NCBI GenBank assembly: GCA_021780275.1
Contig: JAJXZC010000441.1
Location: 1-6,254 of the forward strand
DNA length: 6,254 nucleotides
Direction: 5' to 3'
Source: Pseudomonadota bacterium
GTDB lineage: Bacteria; Pseudomonadota; Alphaproteobacteria; Parvibaculales; Parvibaculaceae
A program made the position numbers and the translations under genes. Under the pieces are notes generated by a model that saw only the letters and a program-made list of their open reading frames with translations, made no database searches and had not been told where the DNA came from. Shown here in pieces: positions 1-5,929 of this stretch. Numbering within the stretch: the stretch's first letter is position 1; each line of letters begins with the position of its first letter.

Positions 1-1393
1 TCGCCGTCGACATCTCCTGGATATTCATGAGAATCGAGGCTTCGCCCGCGATGTCGACCACGAGCGAATTCGGATGCGCCATCTGCACGCCGACCGCGGC
101 CGGCAGGCCATAGCCCATCGTGCCGAGGCCGCCGGAGGTCATCCAGTGGTTCGGCTTGTCGAAGTGATAGTGCTGCGCCGCCCACATCTGATGCTGACCG
201 ACTTCGGTCGTGATGTAGGTGTCGCGGTCCTTCGTCAGCTGGTAGAGACGTTCGATCGCATACTGCGGCTTGATGACGTCGCCGTTCTGCTTGTAGGAGA
301 GCGACTTCTTTTCGCGCCAGACGTTGATCTGCTTCCACCAGTCGGCAAGCGCCTGCTTGTCGGGCGAATAGACCTTCGCCTTCCAGATGCGGATCATGTC
401 TTCGAGGACATGCGCGGCATCGCCGATGATGCCGACATCGACATGAATGATCTTGTTGATCGAGGACGCATCGATATCGACGTGGATCTTCTTCGACTCC
501 GGCGAGAAGGCGTCGACGCGGCCCGTCACGCGGTCGTCGAAACGCGCGCCGAGATTGATCATGACGTCGCAATCATGCATGGCCCAGTTGGCTTCATAGG
601 TGCCATGCATGCCGGTCATGCCGAGCCACTGGTCATCGGTCGCGGGAAAAGCGCCAAGGCCCATCAGCGTCGAAGTGATCGGGAAACCCGTCATCTTCAC
701 GAAGTCGCGCAACAGCTGCGAGGCGAGCGGGCCCGAGTTGATGATGCCGCCGCCCGTATAGAAGAGCGGCTTCTTCGCCTGCGCGATCAGATCGACCGCC
801 GCCTTGATGGCTTCGATGTCGCCCTTGATCTTCGGACGGTATGTCTTGTGAACGACGTTCTGCGGGCCGACATATTCGGCCTTCTGGAACTGCACGTCCT
901 TGGGAATGTCGATGACGACAGGACCGGGACGTCCGCTCGTCGCGACATAAAAAGCCTCGTGCATGACGCGCGTCAGCTCTTTCGCCGAATTGACGAGCCA
1001 GTTGTGCTTCGTGCAGGGCCGCGTAATGCCGACCGTATCGGCTTCCTGAAAGGCGTCCGTGCCGATGAGATGCGTCGCAACCTGCCCCGTCAGGCAGATG
1101 AGCGGAATGGAATCCATCAGCGCGTCGGTGAGACCCGTGACGGCGTTCGTTGCACCGGGACCGGACGTGACCAGAACGACGCCGGGCTTGCCGGTCGAGC
1201 GCGCATAGCCTTCGGCGGCGTGAACCGCGCCCTGCTCATGGCGAACGAGAATGTGGCGGATCTGGTTCTGCTGGAACAGCGCGTCATAGATCGGAAGTAC
1301 CGCGCCGCCCGGATAGCCAAAGATCGTGTCTACGCCCTGGTCGACCAGAGCTTTGACGACAATTTCCGCACCTGTGAGATCCTGAGCAGCCAT
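1..1393 (-). CDS. ilvB: Acetolactate synthase large subunit, 3' end cut by window
   Basis: Thiamine-diphosphate (ThDP) enzyme that condenses two pyruvates to acetolactate, or pyruvate with 2-oxobutyrate to acetohydroxybutyrate. This is the first common step of valine, leucine and isoleucine synthesis, and it normally works with the regulatory subunit IlvN. The frame is open from ATG 1393 to the left edge (464 codons seen), and roughly the last 120 residues of a usual ~590 are missing. Visible landmarks: N-terminal FGYPGGAVLPIYD (residues 25-37), RHEQGAVHAAEGYAR (51-65) with the catalytic Glu at 53, TSGPGATNAVTGL (~77-89), and a central FAD/Rossmann-like domain. The start of the ThDP/Mg motif follows, with VDIAGEASILMN at 446-457, where the usual GDG-type aspartate is Glu451. 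A Shine-Dalgarno-like AAGGA lies at 1410-1406, 12 nt from the start. An in-frame ATG at 1426 would add 11 residues but sits in a hairpin loop, so I prefer 1393. It lies downstream of miaA in the same direction. ilvN would be expected just beyond the left edge. Confidence 0.97.
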   Translation of the reverse strand, partial: MAAQDLTGAEIVVKALVDQGVDTIFGYPGGAVLPIYDALFQQNQIRHILVRHEQGAVHAAEGYARSTGKPGVVLVTSGPGATNAVTGLTDALMDSIPLICLTGQVATHLIGTDAFQEADTVGITRPCTKHNWLVNSAKELTRVMHEAFYVATSGRPGPVVIDIPKDVQFQKAEYVGPQNVVHKTYRPKIKGDIEAIKAAVDLIAQAKKPLFYTGGGIINSGPLASQLLRDFVKMTGFPITSTLMGLGAFPATDDQWLGMTGMHGTYEANWAMHDCDVMINLGARFDDRVTGRVDAFSPESKKIHVDIDASSINKIIHVDVGIIGDAAHVLEDMIRIWKAKVYSPDKQALADWWKQINVWREKKSLSYKQNGDVIKPQYAIERLYQLTKDRDTYITTEVGQHQMWAAQHYHFDKPNHWMTSGGLGTMGYGLPAAVGVQMAHPNSLVVDIAGEASILMNIQEMSTA

Positions 1394-1414
1394 AGCCTTA
1401 ATCTTTCCTTGAGC

Positions 1415-1433
1415 CCTCCCCCTCATGGAGAGG
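1415..1433 (-). other. Second hairpin in the ilvB leader
   Basis: CCTCTCC pattern at 1433-1427 pairs with GGGGAGG at 1421-1415 (7 bp including one G-T) around the 5-nt loop ATGAG. It ends 4 nt before the ilvB Shine-Dalgarno AAGGA (1410-1406). No T-run follows, so it is not a terminator. The G-rich 3' arm could instead pair with the C-rich sequence at about 1518-1513 near the predicted transcript start. A role in ilvB translation or in alternative folding is inference. Confidence 0.3.
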
Positions 1434-1452
1434 CGCTATCCTTCGGACACCT

Positions 1453-1494
1453 TCAAAAAAGCAATGCCCCGAACAGGGTCGGGGCAAGACGCAA
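1453..1494 (-). CDS. Possible 13-residue leader peptide upstream of ilvB
   Basis: A short frame starts at TTG 1494-1492 and ends at TGA 1455-1453, encoding (M)RLAPTLFGALLF. A Shine-Dalgarno-like AAGG lies at 1506-1503, 8 nt before the TTG. Four of the 13 residues are leucine, and two of those codons are CTT and one TTG, which look uncommon in this GC-rich gene set. The terminator hairpin starts at codon 4, so a ribosome on codons 1-5 would cover its 5' arm. That geometry would suit leucine-dependent attenuation of ilvB, but there are no Ile or Val codons, the start is TTG, and a frame this short can occur by chance. This is inference, not a recognised peptide. Confidence 0.25.
   Translation of the reverse strand: MRLAPTLFGALLF
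1455..1486 (-). terminator. Rho-independent terminator, miaA terminator or ilvB attenuator
   Basis: On the minus strand, TGCCCCGA (1486-1479) pairs with TCGGGGCA (1472-1465) around a 6-nt loop, giving an 8-bp GC-rich stem. TTGC follows and then six T residues (1460-1455). The plus strand lacks a T-run after the stem, so the signal works in the miaA/ilvB direction. It lies 48 nt after the miaA stop and 61 nt before the ilvB start. It could simply end miaA. A candidate promoter lies just upstream of it and none obvious lies between it and ilvB, so it may act as an attenuator in the ilvB leader. Confidence 0.7.
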
Positions 1495-1519
1495 AAATGC
1501 AGCCTTGAATTCGAGGGGC

Positions 1520-1548
1520 AACCTAGTCAGCCCTCATCGCCCGGTCAA
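1520..1548 (-). promoter_or_regulatory. Candidate sigma-70 promoter for ilvB at the end of miaA
   Basis: A -35-like TTGACC (1548-1543) and a -10-like TAGGTT (1525-1520) are separated by exactly 17 nt. The region just upstream (about 1549-1600, the last codons of miaA) is strikingly AT-rich for this window and could act as an UP element. Transcription would start near 1513, about 120 nt before ilvB. The -35 box overlaps the last miaA codons. The transcript would run through the terminator hairpin at 1486-1455 before reaching ilvB. The call rests on box match and spacing only. Confidence 0.5.
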
Positions 1549-2502
1549 CCCCAATTCATCAATAAATGAAAAGATTTTTGTCTTAAGACTTTCCGAATCT
1601 TGCGCAAAAACCCTATTCCACGCAATCATCTGAGTACGCATCCAGGTCTCCTGTCGCTTGGCATAGGCCCGCGTTTCCGCCTGCCCCTTCTCCACAGCCT
1701 CGGAAAGCTCAATATTTCCAACCACATAGTCGATGAGCGGTCGAAGCCCCAGCGCCTTCATCAGCGGCAGCGCCGGATCGAGCGCGTGGGTGGCCAGATC
1801 GCGCGCTTCCTCGATGGCGCCCTCCTCCAGCATCATCTCGAAACGCTGGTCGCACCGCGCGCGCAGCCACTCCCGCTCCGGCGCCAGCACGATTTTGGCG
1901 AGTTTTCCCGTCAAAAGCGGATGCGCCGGCTCCTTATGCCACTGGCTGAGCTTCTTCGGCGTCCCCCGCGCCACCTCGATCCCCCGCGCGATCCGCTGCT
2001 TGTCCGAGGGCCGGATGACCCTGGCAAGTTCCGGGTCCGCCGCCTCAAGCAGCGCATGCGCCCCCTCGCCCGCTTCGGCCACTTCCGCCCGCACCGCCTC
2101 GCGCACATCCTCAGGCACTGCCGGAATCGGCGACAAACCCTCTGTCAGCGCCCGAAAATAGAGCCCCGTACCGCCTACAACGATGGGAACGGCACCCCGT
2201 CCCTCGATCTCGCGGATTACTTCAAGCGCCATCCGCGACCATTTCCCGGCCGAACAGCTCTCGTCACCTGACAGCACGCCATAAAGATGATGCGGCACCC
2301 GCGTCTCGTCCGTCTCGCTCGGCCGCGCCGTCAACACCCGCAACTCGCGGTAAACCTGCATGGAATCCGCATTGACGATCTCGCCGCCGAGCTTTTCCGC
2401 GAGCGCCAGCGCAAGCCCGGACTTGCCGCTCGCCGTTGGCCCTGCAATAAGGATCGCGCCCTTTGTATGATGCGGCTCGCTCACGTCACCTGCTTCCTTC
2501 AC
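1534..2502 (-). CDS. miaA: tRNA dimethylallyltransferase
   Basis: Transfers a dimethylallyl group from DMAPP to N6 of adenosine 37 in tRNAs that read UNN codons, which improves decoding. It is cytosolic and 322 residues long with this start (E. coli MiaA is about 316). Visible features: P-loop AGPTASGKS (20-28), catalytic-region DSMQVYR (46-52), TARPS (58-62), GGTGLYF (110-116), QRIARGIEV (169-177), KALGLRPL (249-256) and YAKRQETWMR (280-289). The start is GTG at 2502. A second in-frame GTG at 2484 (residue 7) has AAGGA 10 nt upstream and would give a product beginning MSEPHHTKG, so 2484 is an equally plausible start. The gene is divergent from serB. The last ~15 codons are AT-rich and overlap a likely ilvB promoter. 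By family knowledge, MiaA affects leucine UUN codon reading, which may be relevant to the downstream leucine-containing leader. Confidence 0.97.
   Translation of the reverse strand: MKEAGDVSEPHHTKGAILIAGPTASGKSGLALALAEKLGGEIVNADSMQVYRELRVLTARPSETDETRVPHHLYGVLSGDESCSAGKWSRMALEVIREIEGRGAVPIVVGGTGLYFRALTEGLSPIPAVPEDVREAVRAEVAEAGEGAHALLEAADPELARVIRPSDKQRIARGIEVARGTPKKLSQWHKEPAHPLLTGKLAKIVLAPEREWLRARCDQRFEMMLEEGAIEEARDLATHALDPALPLMKALGLRPLIDYVVGNIELSEAVEKGQAETRAYAKRQETWMRTQMIAWNRVFAQDSESLKTKIFSFIDELGLTGR
2466..2471 (+). promoter_or_regulatory. Weak candidate -10 box for serB
   Basis: TATGAT on the plus strand at 2466-2471, within the 5' end of miaA, would place a transcript start near 2478, about 43 nt before the serB ATG. 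The best -35 at 17-18 nt spacing is poor (around 2442-2448, about 3 of 6 matches). The box is offered because serB has only 18 nt of its own upstream DNA, so its promoter must lie inside miaA. Confidence 0.25.
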
Positions 2503-2520
2503 TCGTCTTCCGGTTTCCTG

Positions 2521-3408
2521 ATGAAATACACCCTCACCCTCATCGGCAACAGCGCCACGCCCCTCACCGACGAATTAATCGGTGCCGCCAGCGGCGCGTT
2601 GCCCAATTCATCCGGACCGGACTGGCTTGCCGAAGGCATCGCCTGCGACATCTCCTTCGAAACCGAACGTGACGACAAGGTCAAGGCCGCGCTCCGCAAC
2701 CAGCTTCTCGGCGCAAACATCGACATGGTCGTGCAGCCCGCTGAAGGCCGCCGCAAGAAGCTCCTCGTCGCCGACATGGATTCAACCATCATCCAGCAGG
2801 AATGCATCGACGAGCTCGCCGCCGAGCTCGGCCTCAAGGAACAGATCGCCGACATCACCGAGCGCGCCATGCGCGGCGAGATTGAATTCGAACCCGCCCT
2901 CCTTGAGCGCGTCGGCCTGCTCAAGGGCCTGCACCTCTCCGCGCTCGAAAGCGTCTACAAGAACCGCATCACCGAAACACCCGGCGGCCGCGCGCTCACT
3001 GCGACCATGCGCGCCAATGGCGCCACCTGCGCCCTCGTTTCCGGCGGCTTCACCTTTTTCACCCAGCGCATCGCAGATGCAGTCGGCTTCGACTTCAACC
3101 GCGCCAATACGCTCGTGTTTGTTGATGAAAGATTGTCCGGCGATGTCGCCCGCCCGATTCTCGGTCGCCAGGCCAAGATCGATGCCCTCATCGAACTCCG
3201 CGCCGAATTGAAACTGCCGCATGAAGCCACGCTCGCCATCGGCGACGGCGCCAACGACCTCGGCATGATCCAGGAAGCGGGCCTCGGCGTCGCCTATCAC
3301 GCAAAGCCCGTCGTCGCCGAAGCAGCAGACGCACGCATCGACTATGGCGATCTTTCAGCCCTGCTCTATATGCAGGGCTATCGTTCGTCGGAAATTGTAA
3401 GCGGCTAA
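2521..3408 (+). CDS. serB: Phosphoserine phosphatase
   Basis: HAD-superfamily enzyme that hydrolyses O-phospho-L-serine to serine, the last step of the phosphorylated serine pathway (after SerA and SerC). It is cytosolic and Mg-dependent. The product is 295 residues. An N-terminal region of about 75 residues (ACT-like in related proteins) precedes the catalytic domain. HAD motif I is DMDST (85-89; nucleophile Asp85, acid/base Asp87), followed by QQECIDELA (92-100). Motif II is VSGG (173-176, Ser174). The motif III lysine is probably Lys219 in GRQAK, and motif IV is GDGANDLGM (241-249). The frame stays open upstream to 2287, but homologues begin near MKYTLTLIGN, so ATG 2521 is chosen. No Shine-Dalgarno sequence is visible before it. 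It is the only plus-strand gene here, diverging from miaA and converging on the Do protease gene 9 nt away. Confidence 0.97.
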   Translation: MKYTLTLIGNSATPLTDELIGAASGALPNSSGPDWLAEGIACDISFETERDDKVKAALRNQLLGANIDMVVQPAEGRRKKLLVADMDSTIIQQECIDELAAELGLKEQIADITERAMRGEIEFEPALLERVGLLKGLHLSALESVYKNRITETPGGRALTATMRANGATCALVSGGFTFFTQRIADAVGFDFNRANTLVFVDERLSGDVARPILGRQAKIDALIELRAELKLPHEATLAIGDGANDLGMIQEAGLGVAYHAKPVVAEAADARIDYGDLSALLYMQGYRSSEIVSG

Positions 3409-3417
3409 CGACCGAGC

Positions 3418-4848
3418 CTACTTCAACGGCACAGCCACAAACAATGGCGAGCCCGCGCTCATCACGCGCAGCAGAACCGATGCCTTGCCTGCCTTGCGCG
3501 CTTTCTCCACCTCATCCACCACCTGCTGCGGGCTCGTCATATCGACGCTCCCGACACGGATGATGAGGTCACCCGGACGCACGCCCTTGTCCGCCGCCGC
3601 ACTGTCGCTATCCACATCGCTGATGACCGCGCCCGTGGCCTTGTCATCGAGGCCATATTGCTTGCGCGAAGCAGCGTCCACCGCCACAAGCTCCAGCCCC
3701 AATGTCTTCAGCTTGACGAGCGACTGCGGCTTCTCGGGCGTCTCCTGATCTGCCTCGTCCGGCGTGTCTTCAAGGAGCCCAACCTTGAGTGTCAACTGCT
3801 GTATCCGCCCGCCGCGCAACACCGCCACCTTGACCGTCTTTCCGACAGGCGTCGTCGCCACGATGCGCGGCAGATCGCGCATCTCCGGCACATCATGCCC
3901 GTCGAATGTGCGGATGACATCGCCGGTCTCGATCCCCGCTTTGCCCGCCGGGCCATCGTCGGCCACGCCTGCGACAAGCGCACCGTGCCGGTCCTTCAGA
4001 CCCATTGATGTCGCAAGCTCCTGCGTCACCGACTGGATGCGCACGCCGATCCAGCCGCGACTGATCTTGCCCTTCTCGATCAACTGCGGCACCACCGCCA
4101 TGATGGTGCTCGCGGGCGTCGCAAAGCCGATGCCGACGCTGCCGCCCGACGGCGAGATGATCGCCGTATTCATGCCCACCACATTGCCTTCGAGATCGAA
4201 GAGCGGCCCACCGGAATTGCCCCGGTTGATCGCCGCATCCGTCTGGATGAAGTCATCGTAGTTGCCTGCGTGGATATCGCGATTGAGCGCCGAGACGATC
4301 CCCGCAGTCACCGAGCCGCCAAGCCCGAAGGGATTGCCGATCGCCATCACCCAGTCGCCCACGCGCAGCTTGTCGCTGTTGCCGAGCGCGACATGCGCCA
4401 GCGGCGCCTTCGGCTCGACCTTCAGTACGGCAATATCCGTCTTGTCGTCGACGCCGAGCACCTTGGCTGGCAGCGTCGTGCCATCGGTAAAGGTCACGTC
4501 GATCTTGTCGGCGTCGCGCACCACATGATTGTTGGTGAGAATGATGCCCTTGGCGTCGATCACGAAGCCCGAACCCAGCGACTGCACTTTTTCCGACGGC
4601 CCGTTCTTCGGCAGGTCAGGCATAGGCTCGCCCGGCGTCGGCTCGATCGGCTCGCCGTCGGGCCCGACCTCAACCTCCTGCGTCGTCGAAATATTGACGA
4701 CGGCAGGCGAGAGCCGCGCCGCGAGATCGGCCAGTTGGAATGGCATGGCGCGTGCGAAGGCAGGCGTCACGGAGACCCCCGGCAAAGCCAGCAATCCCAG
4801 TGCCATCAGGCCAAATGCCATACCACGCAACATCTTCAAGGACTTCAT
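3418..4848 (-). CDS. Do/DegP-family periplasmic serine endoprotease
   Basis: HtrA/Do-type protease (DegP/DegQ/MucD relatives) that degrades or holds misfolded envelope proteins in the periplasm. The product is 476 residues. The N-terminus is a Sec signal peptide: basic MKSLKMLRG, a hydrophobic core at about 10-24, and probable cleavage after AFA or ARA near residues 32-34. The trypsin-like domain has the full triad: His108 in TNNHVV, Asp138 in KTDIAVL and Ser212 in GNSGGP. PDZ1 spans about 262-355 (GWIGVRIQ start) and PDZ2 about 378-475, joined by an acidic Pro/Glu linker (358-376). The segment between the mature N-terminus and the protease core (about 57-88) is Pro/Glu/Gly-rich and lacks the paired Phe residues common in this loop of DegP proteins. 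Its ATG overlaps the stop of the DUF2065 gene by 4 nt (ATGA). The only SD-like GAGG abuts the ATG, so translation probably depends on coupling. degP, degQ and mucD cannot be told apart here. Confidence 0.95.
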   Translation of the reverse strand: MKSLKMLRGMAFGLMALGLLALPGVSVTPAFARAMPFQLADLAARLSPAVVNISTTQEVEVGPDGEPIEPTPGEPMPDLPKNGPSEKVQSLGSGFVIDAKGIILTNNHVVRDADKIDVTFTDGTTLPAKVLGVDDKTDIAVLKVEPKAPLAHVALGNSDKLRVGDWVMAIGNPFGLGGSVTAGIVSALNRDIHAGNYDDFIQTDAAINRGNSGGPLFDLEGNVVGMNTAIISPSGGSVGIGFATPASTIMAVVPQLIEKGKISRGWIGVRIQSVTQELATSMGLKDRHGALVAGVADDGPAGKAGIETGDVIRTFDGHDVPEMRDLPRIVATTPVGKTVKVAVLRGGRIQQLTLKVGLLEDTPDEADQETPEKPQSLVKLKTLGLELVAVDAASRKQYGLDDKATGAVISDVDSDSAAADKGVRPGDLIIRVGSVDMTSPQQVVDEVEKARKAGKASVLLRVMSAGSPLFVAVPLK

Positions 4849-5042
4849 CCTCGCACCATCCAGACGATCAACACACCGGCCATCAACGAAATCAGCCCCG
4901 CAAAGCGAAGGCCCTGTTCGGGCTGTTCGCTGAGCGAGGCTAACATACGTCGCATAAAAGCGGGAAACGCGGCATAAAGAATGCCTTCAATGGCCAGAAC
5001 CAGCCCCAGCGCCGAAATCAGCTCGACCAGTCCCGAATCCAT
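4845..5042 (-). CDS. DUF2065 (YjeT-type) small inner-membrane protein
   Basis: A 65-residue protein of unknown function. Two hydrophobic segments, about 5-26 and 45-63, flank a short polar loop with Arg31, Arg32, Glu39, Glu42 and Arg46, predicting a membrane hairpin. The first segment carries LAIEGILYAAFP (16-27). As I recall the DUF2065 family, the Glu-Gly pair inside the membrane segment (19-20) and the downstream Pro are its hallmark. It starts 2 nt after the hflC stop and its stop overlaps the Do protease start by 4 nt. No strong Shine-Dalgarno is visible (GGCGGAA is about 13 nt away), so reinitiation by ribosomes leaving hflC is likely. E. coli yjeT also sits right after hflC, so the link with HflKC is not just local. 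A role alongside HflK-HflC-FtsH is inference from context. Confidence 0.88.
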   Translation of the reverse strand: MDSGLVELISALGLVLAIEGILYAAFPAFMRRMLASLSEQPEQGLRFAGLISLMAGVLIVWMVRG

Positions 5043-5044
5043 GA

Positions 5045-5929
5045 TCAGCGCTTGGTTCCGCCGTTTTCATTGTTCAAATAGCGGAAGAACTCGCTATCCG
5101 GTGACACGACCATCGTCGTCGTATCCCCTGTCAGGCTCGACTTGTAAGCCTGCATGGAACGATAGAAAGCGAAGAATTCCGGGTCCTTGCTGAAGGCATC
5201 GGCGAAGATCTTGGCGCGCAGCGCGTCGCCCTCGCCTCGGGCGATCTGCCCGTCGCGTTCCGCCTCGGCCAGGATCACCGTCACGTCGCGATCCGCCTTG
5301 GAGCGGATGCGTTGCGCTTCTTCCTGCCCCTTGGCGCGGATTTCAGCCGCTTCACGTTCGCGTTCCGTCTGCATCCGGCGGAAAATCGCCTGACTGTTCG
5401 CCTGCGGAAGATCGGCCCGCTTGATGCGAACGTCAATGACCTCGACACCGAAGTCACGTGCCGTCGCATTGAACGTATCGCGGATCTTCAGCATCAGACC
5501 CGCGCGATCCTTGCGCACCAGCGTTTCCAGCGAGTTATCGCCCAGCGTGTTGCGCAGAGCCGACACGAATGTCGGCTGCAGACGCGAGTCGATCGCCCGC
5601 GTCGAGGTATCGCGCACCGTCTGATAGAACTTCAGCGCATCGACGATCTTGAACCGCGCGAAGGCATCGACGACCAGACGCTTCTGGTCCGACGAGGTCA
5701 CTTCCTCGGCAGGGGCTTCCAGATTGAGCAGACGCTTGTCGATATAAACGACGTTCGGGAGATAAGGCACCTTGAAGTGCAGGCCGGGGTCGGTCACGAG
5801 ATTCTTGACCGAGCCGAACTGCAGGACGATCGCCTGTTGCGTCATATTGACCGTATAGGTCGAGGCATAAACGACAGCGGCAATGAGAACGACGACAACG
5901 GCGCCGACAACGGAGAGTGATTTATTCAT
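5045..5929 (-). CDS. hflC: HflC, subunit of the FtsH-modulating HflKC complex
   Basis: SPFH/prohibitin-family membrane protein. With HflK it forms a large periplasm-facing cage around the membrane protease FtsH and modulates its access to substrates. The product is 294 residues (E. coli HflC is about 334). A single N-terminal transmembrane segment (about 6-22) is followed by the SPFH domain (about 23-185) with TQQAIVLQFG (30-39) and DPGLHFKVP (47-55). A charged coiled coil rich in Arg/Glu/Ala/Gln follows (about 186-240), then the conserved EGDALRAKIFADAFSKDPEF (233-252) and FYRSMQAY (255-262). The ATG follows the hflK TAA with no gap, and a good Shine-Dalgarno GGGGAG lies 7 nt upstream inside hflK, so the start is secure. 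DUF2065 and the Do protease lie downstream in the same operon. Confidence 0.96.
   Translation of the reverse strand: MNKSLSVVGAVVVVLIAAVVYASTYTVNMTQQAIVLQFGSVKNLVTDPGLHFKVPYLPNVVYIDKRLLNLEAPAEEVTSSDQKRLVVDAFARFKIVDALKFYQTVRDTSTRAIDSRLQPTFVSALRNTLGDNSLETLVRKDRAGLMLKIRDTFNATARDFGVEVIDVRIKRADLPQANSQAIFRRMQTEREREAAEIRAKGQEEAQRIRSKADRDVTVILAEAERDGQIARGEGDALRAKIFADAFSKDPEFFAFYRSMQAYKSSLTGDTTTMVVSPDSEFFRYLNNENGGTKR

Noticed and set aside
1424..1426. Alternative ilvB start 11 codons upstream
   Set aside because: In frame, but the ATG lies in the loop of the 1415-1433 hairpin, and the added residues (MRGRAQGKIKA) do not look like family sequence. Kept only as an alternative.
74..1633. 519-codon open frame on the plus strand opposite ilvB
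   Set aside because: It is the antisense of a clear ilvB gene and runs into miaA. Its translation is Arg/Asp-rich with no recognisable domain, as expected from GC-rich codon bias opposite a real gene.
2287..2520. Upstream extension of serB in the same frame
   Set aside because: It would lie entirely across the miaA 5' end and has no SerB-like sequence. Family members start near MKYTLTLIGN at 2521.
4270..4977. 235-codon open frame on the plus strand opposite the Do protease
   Set aside because: Arg/His-rich shadow of the protease and DUF2065 genes. No Shine-Dalgarno or domain signal.
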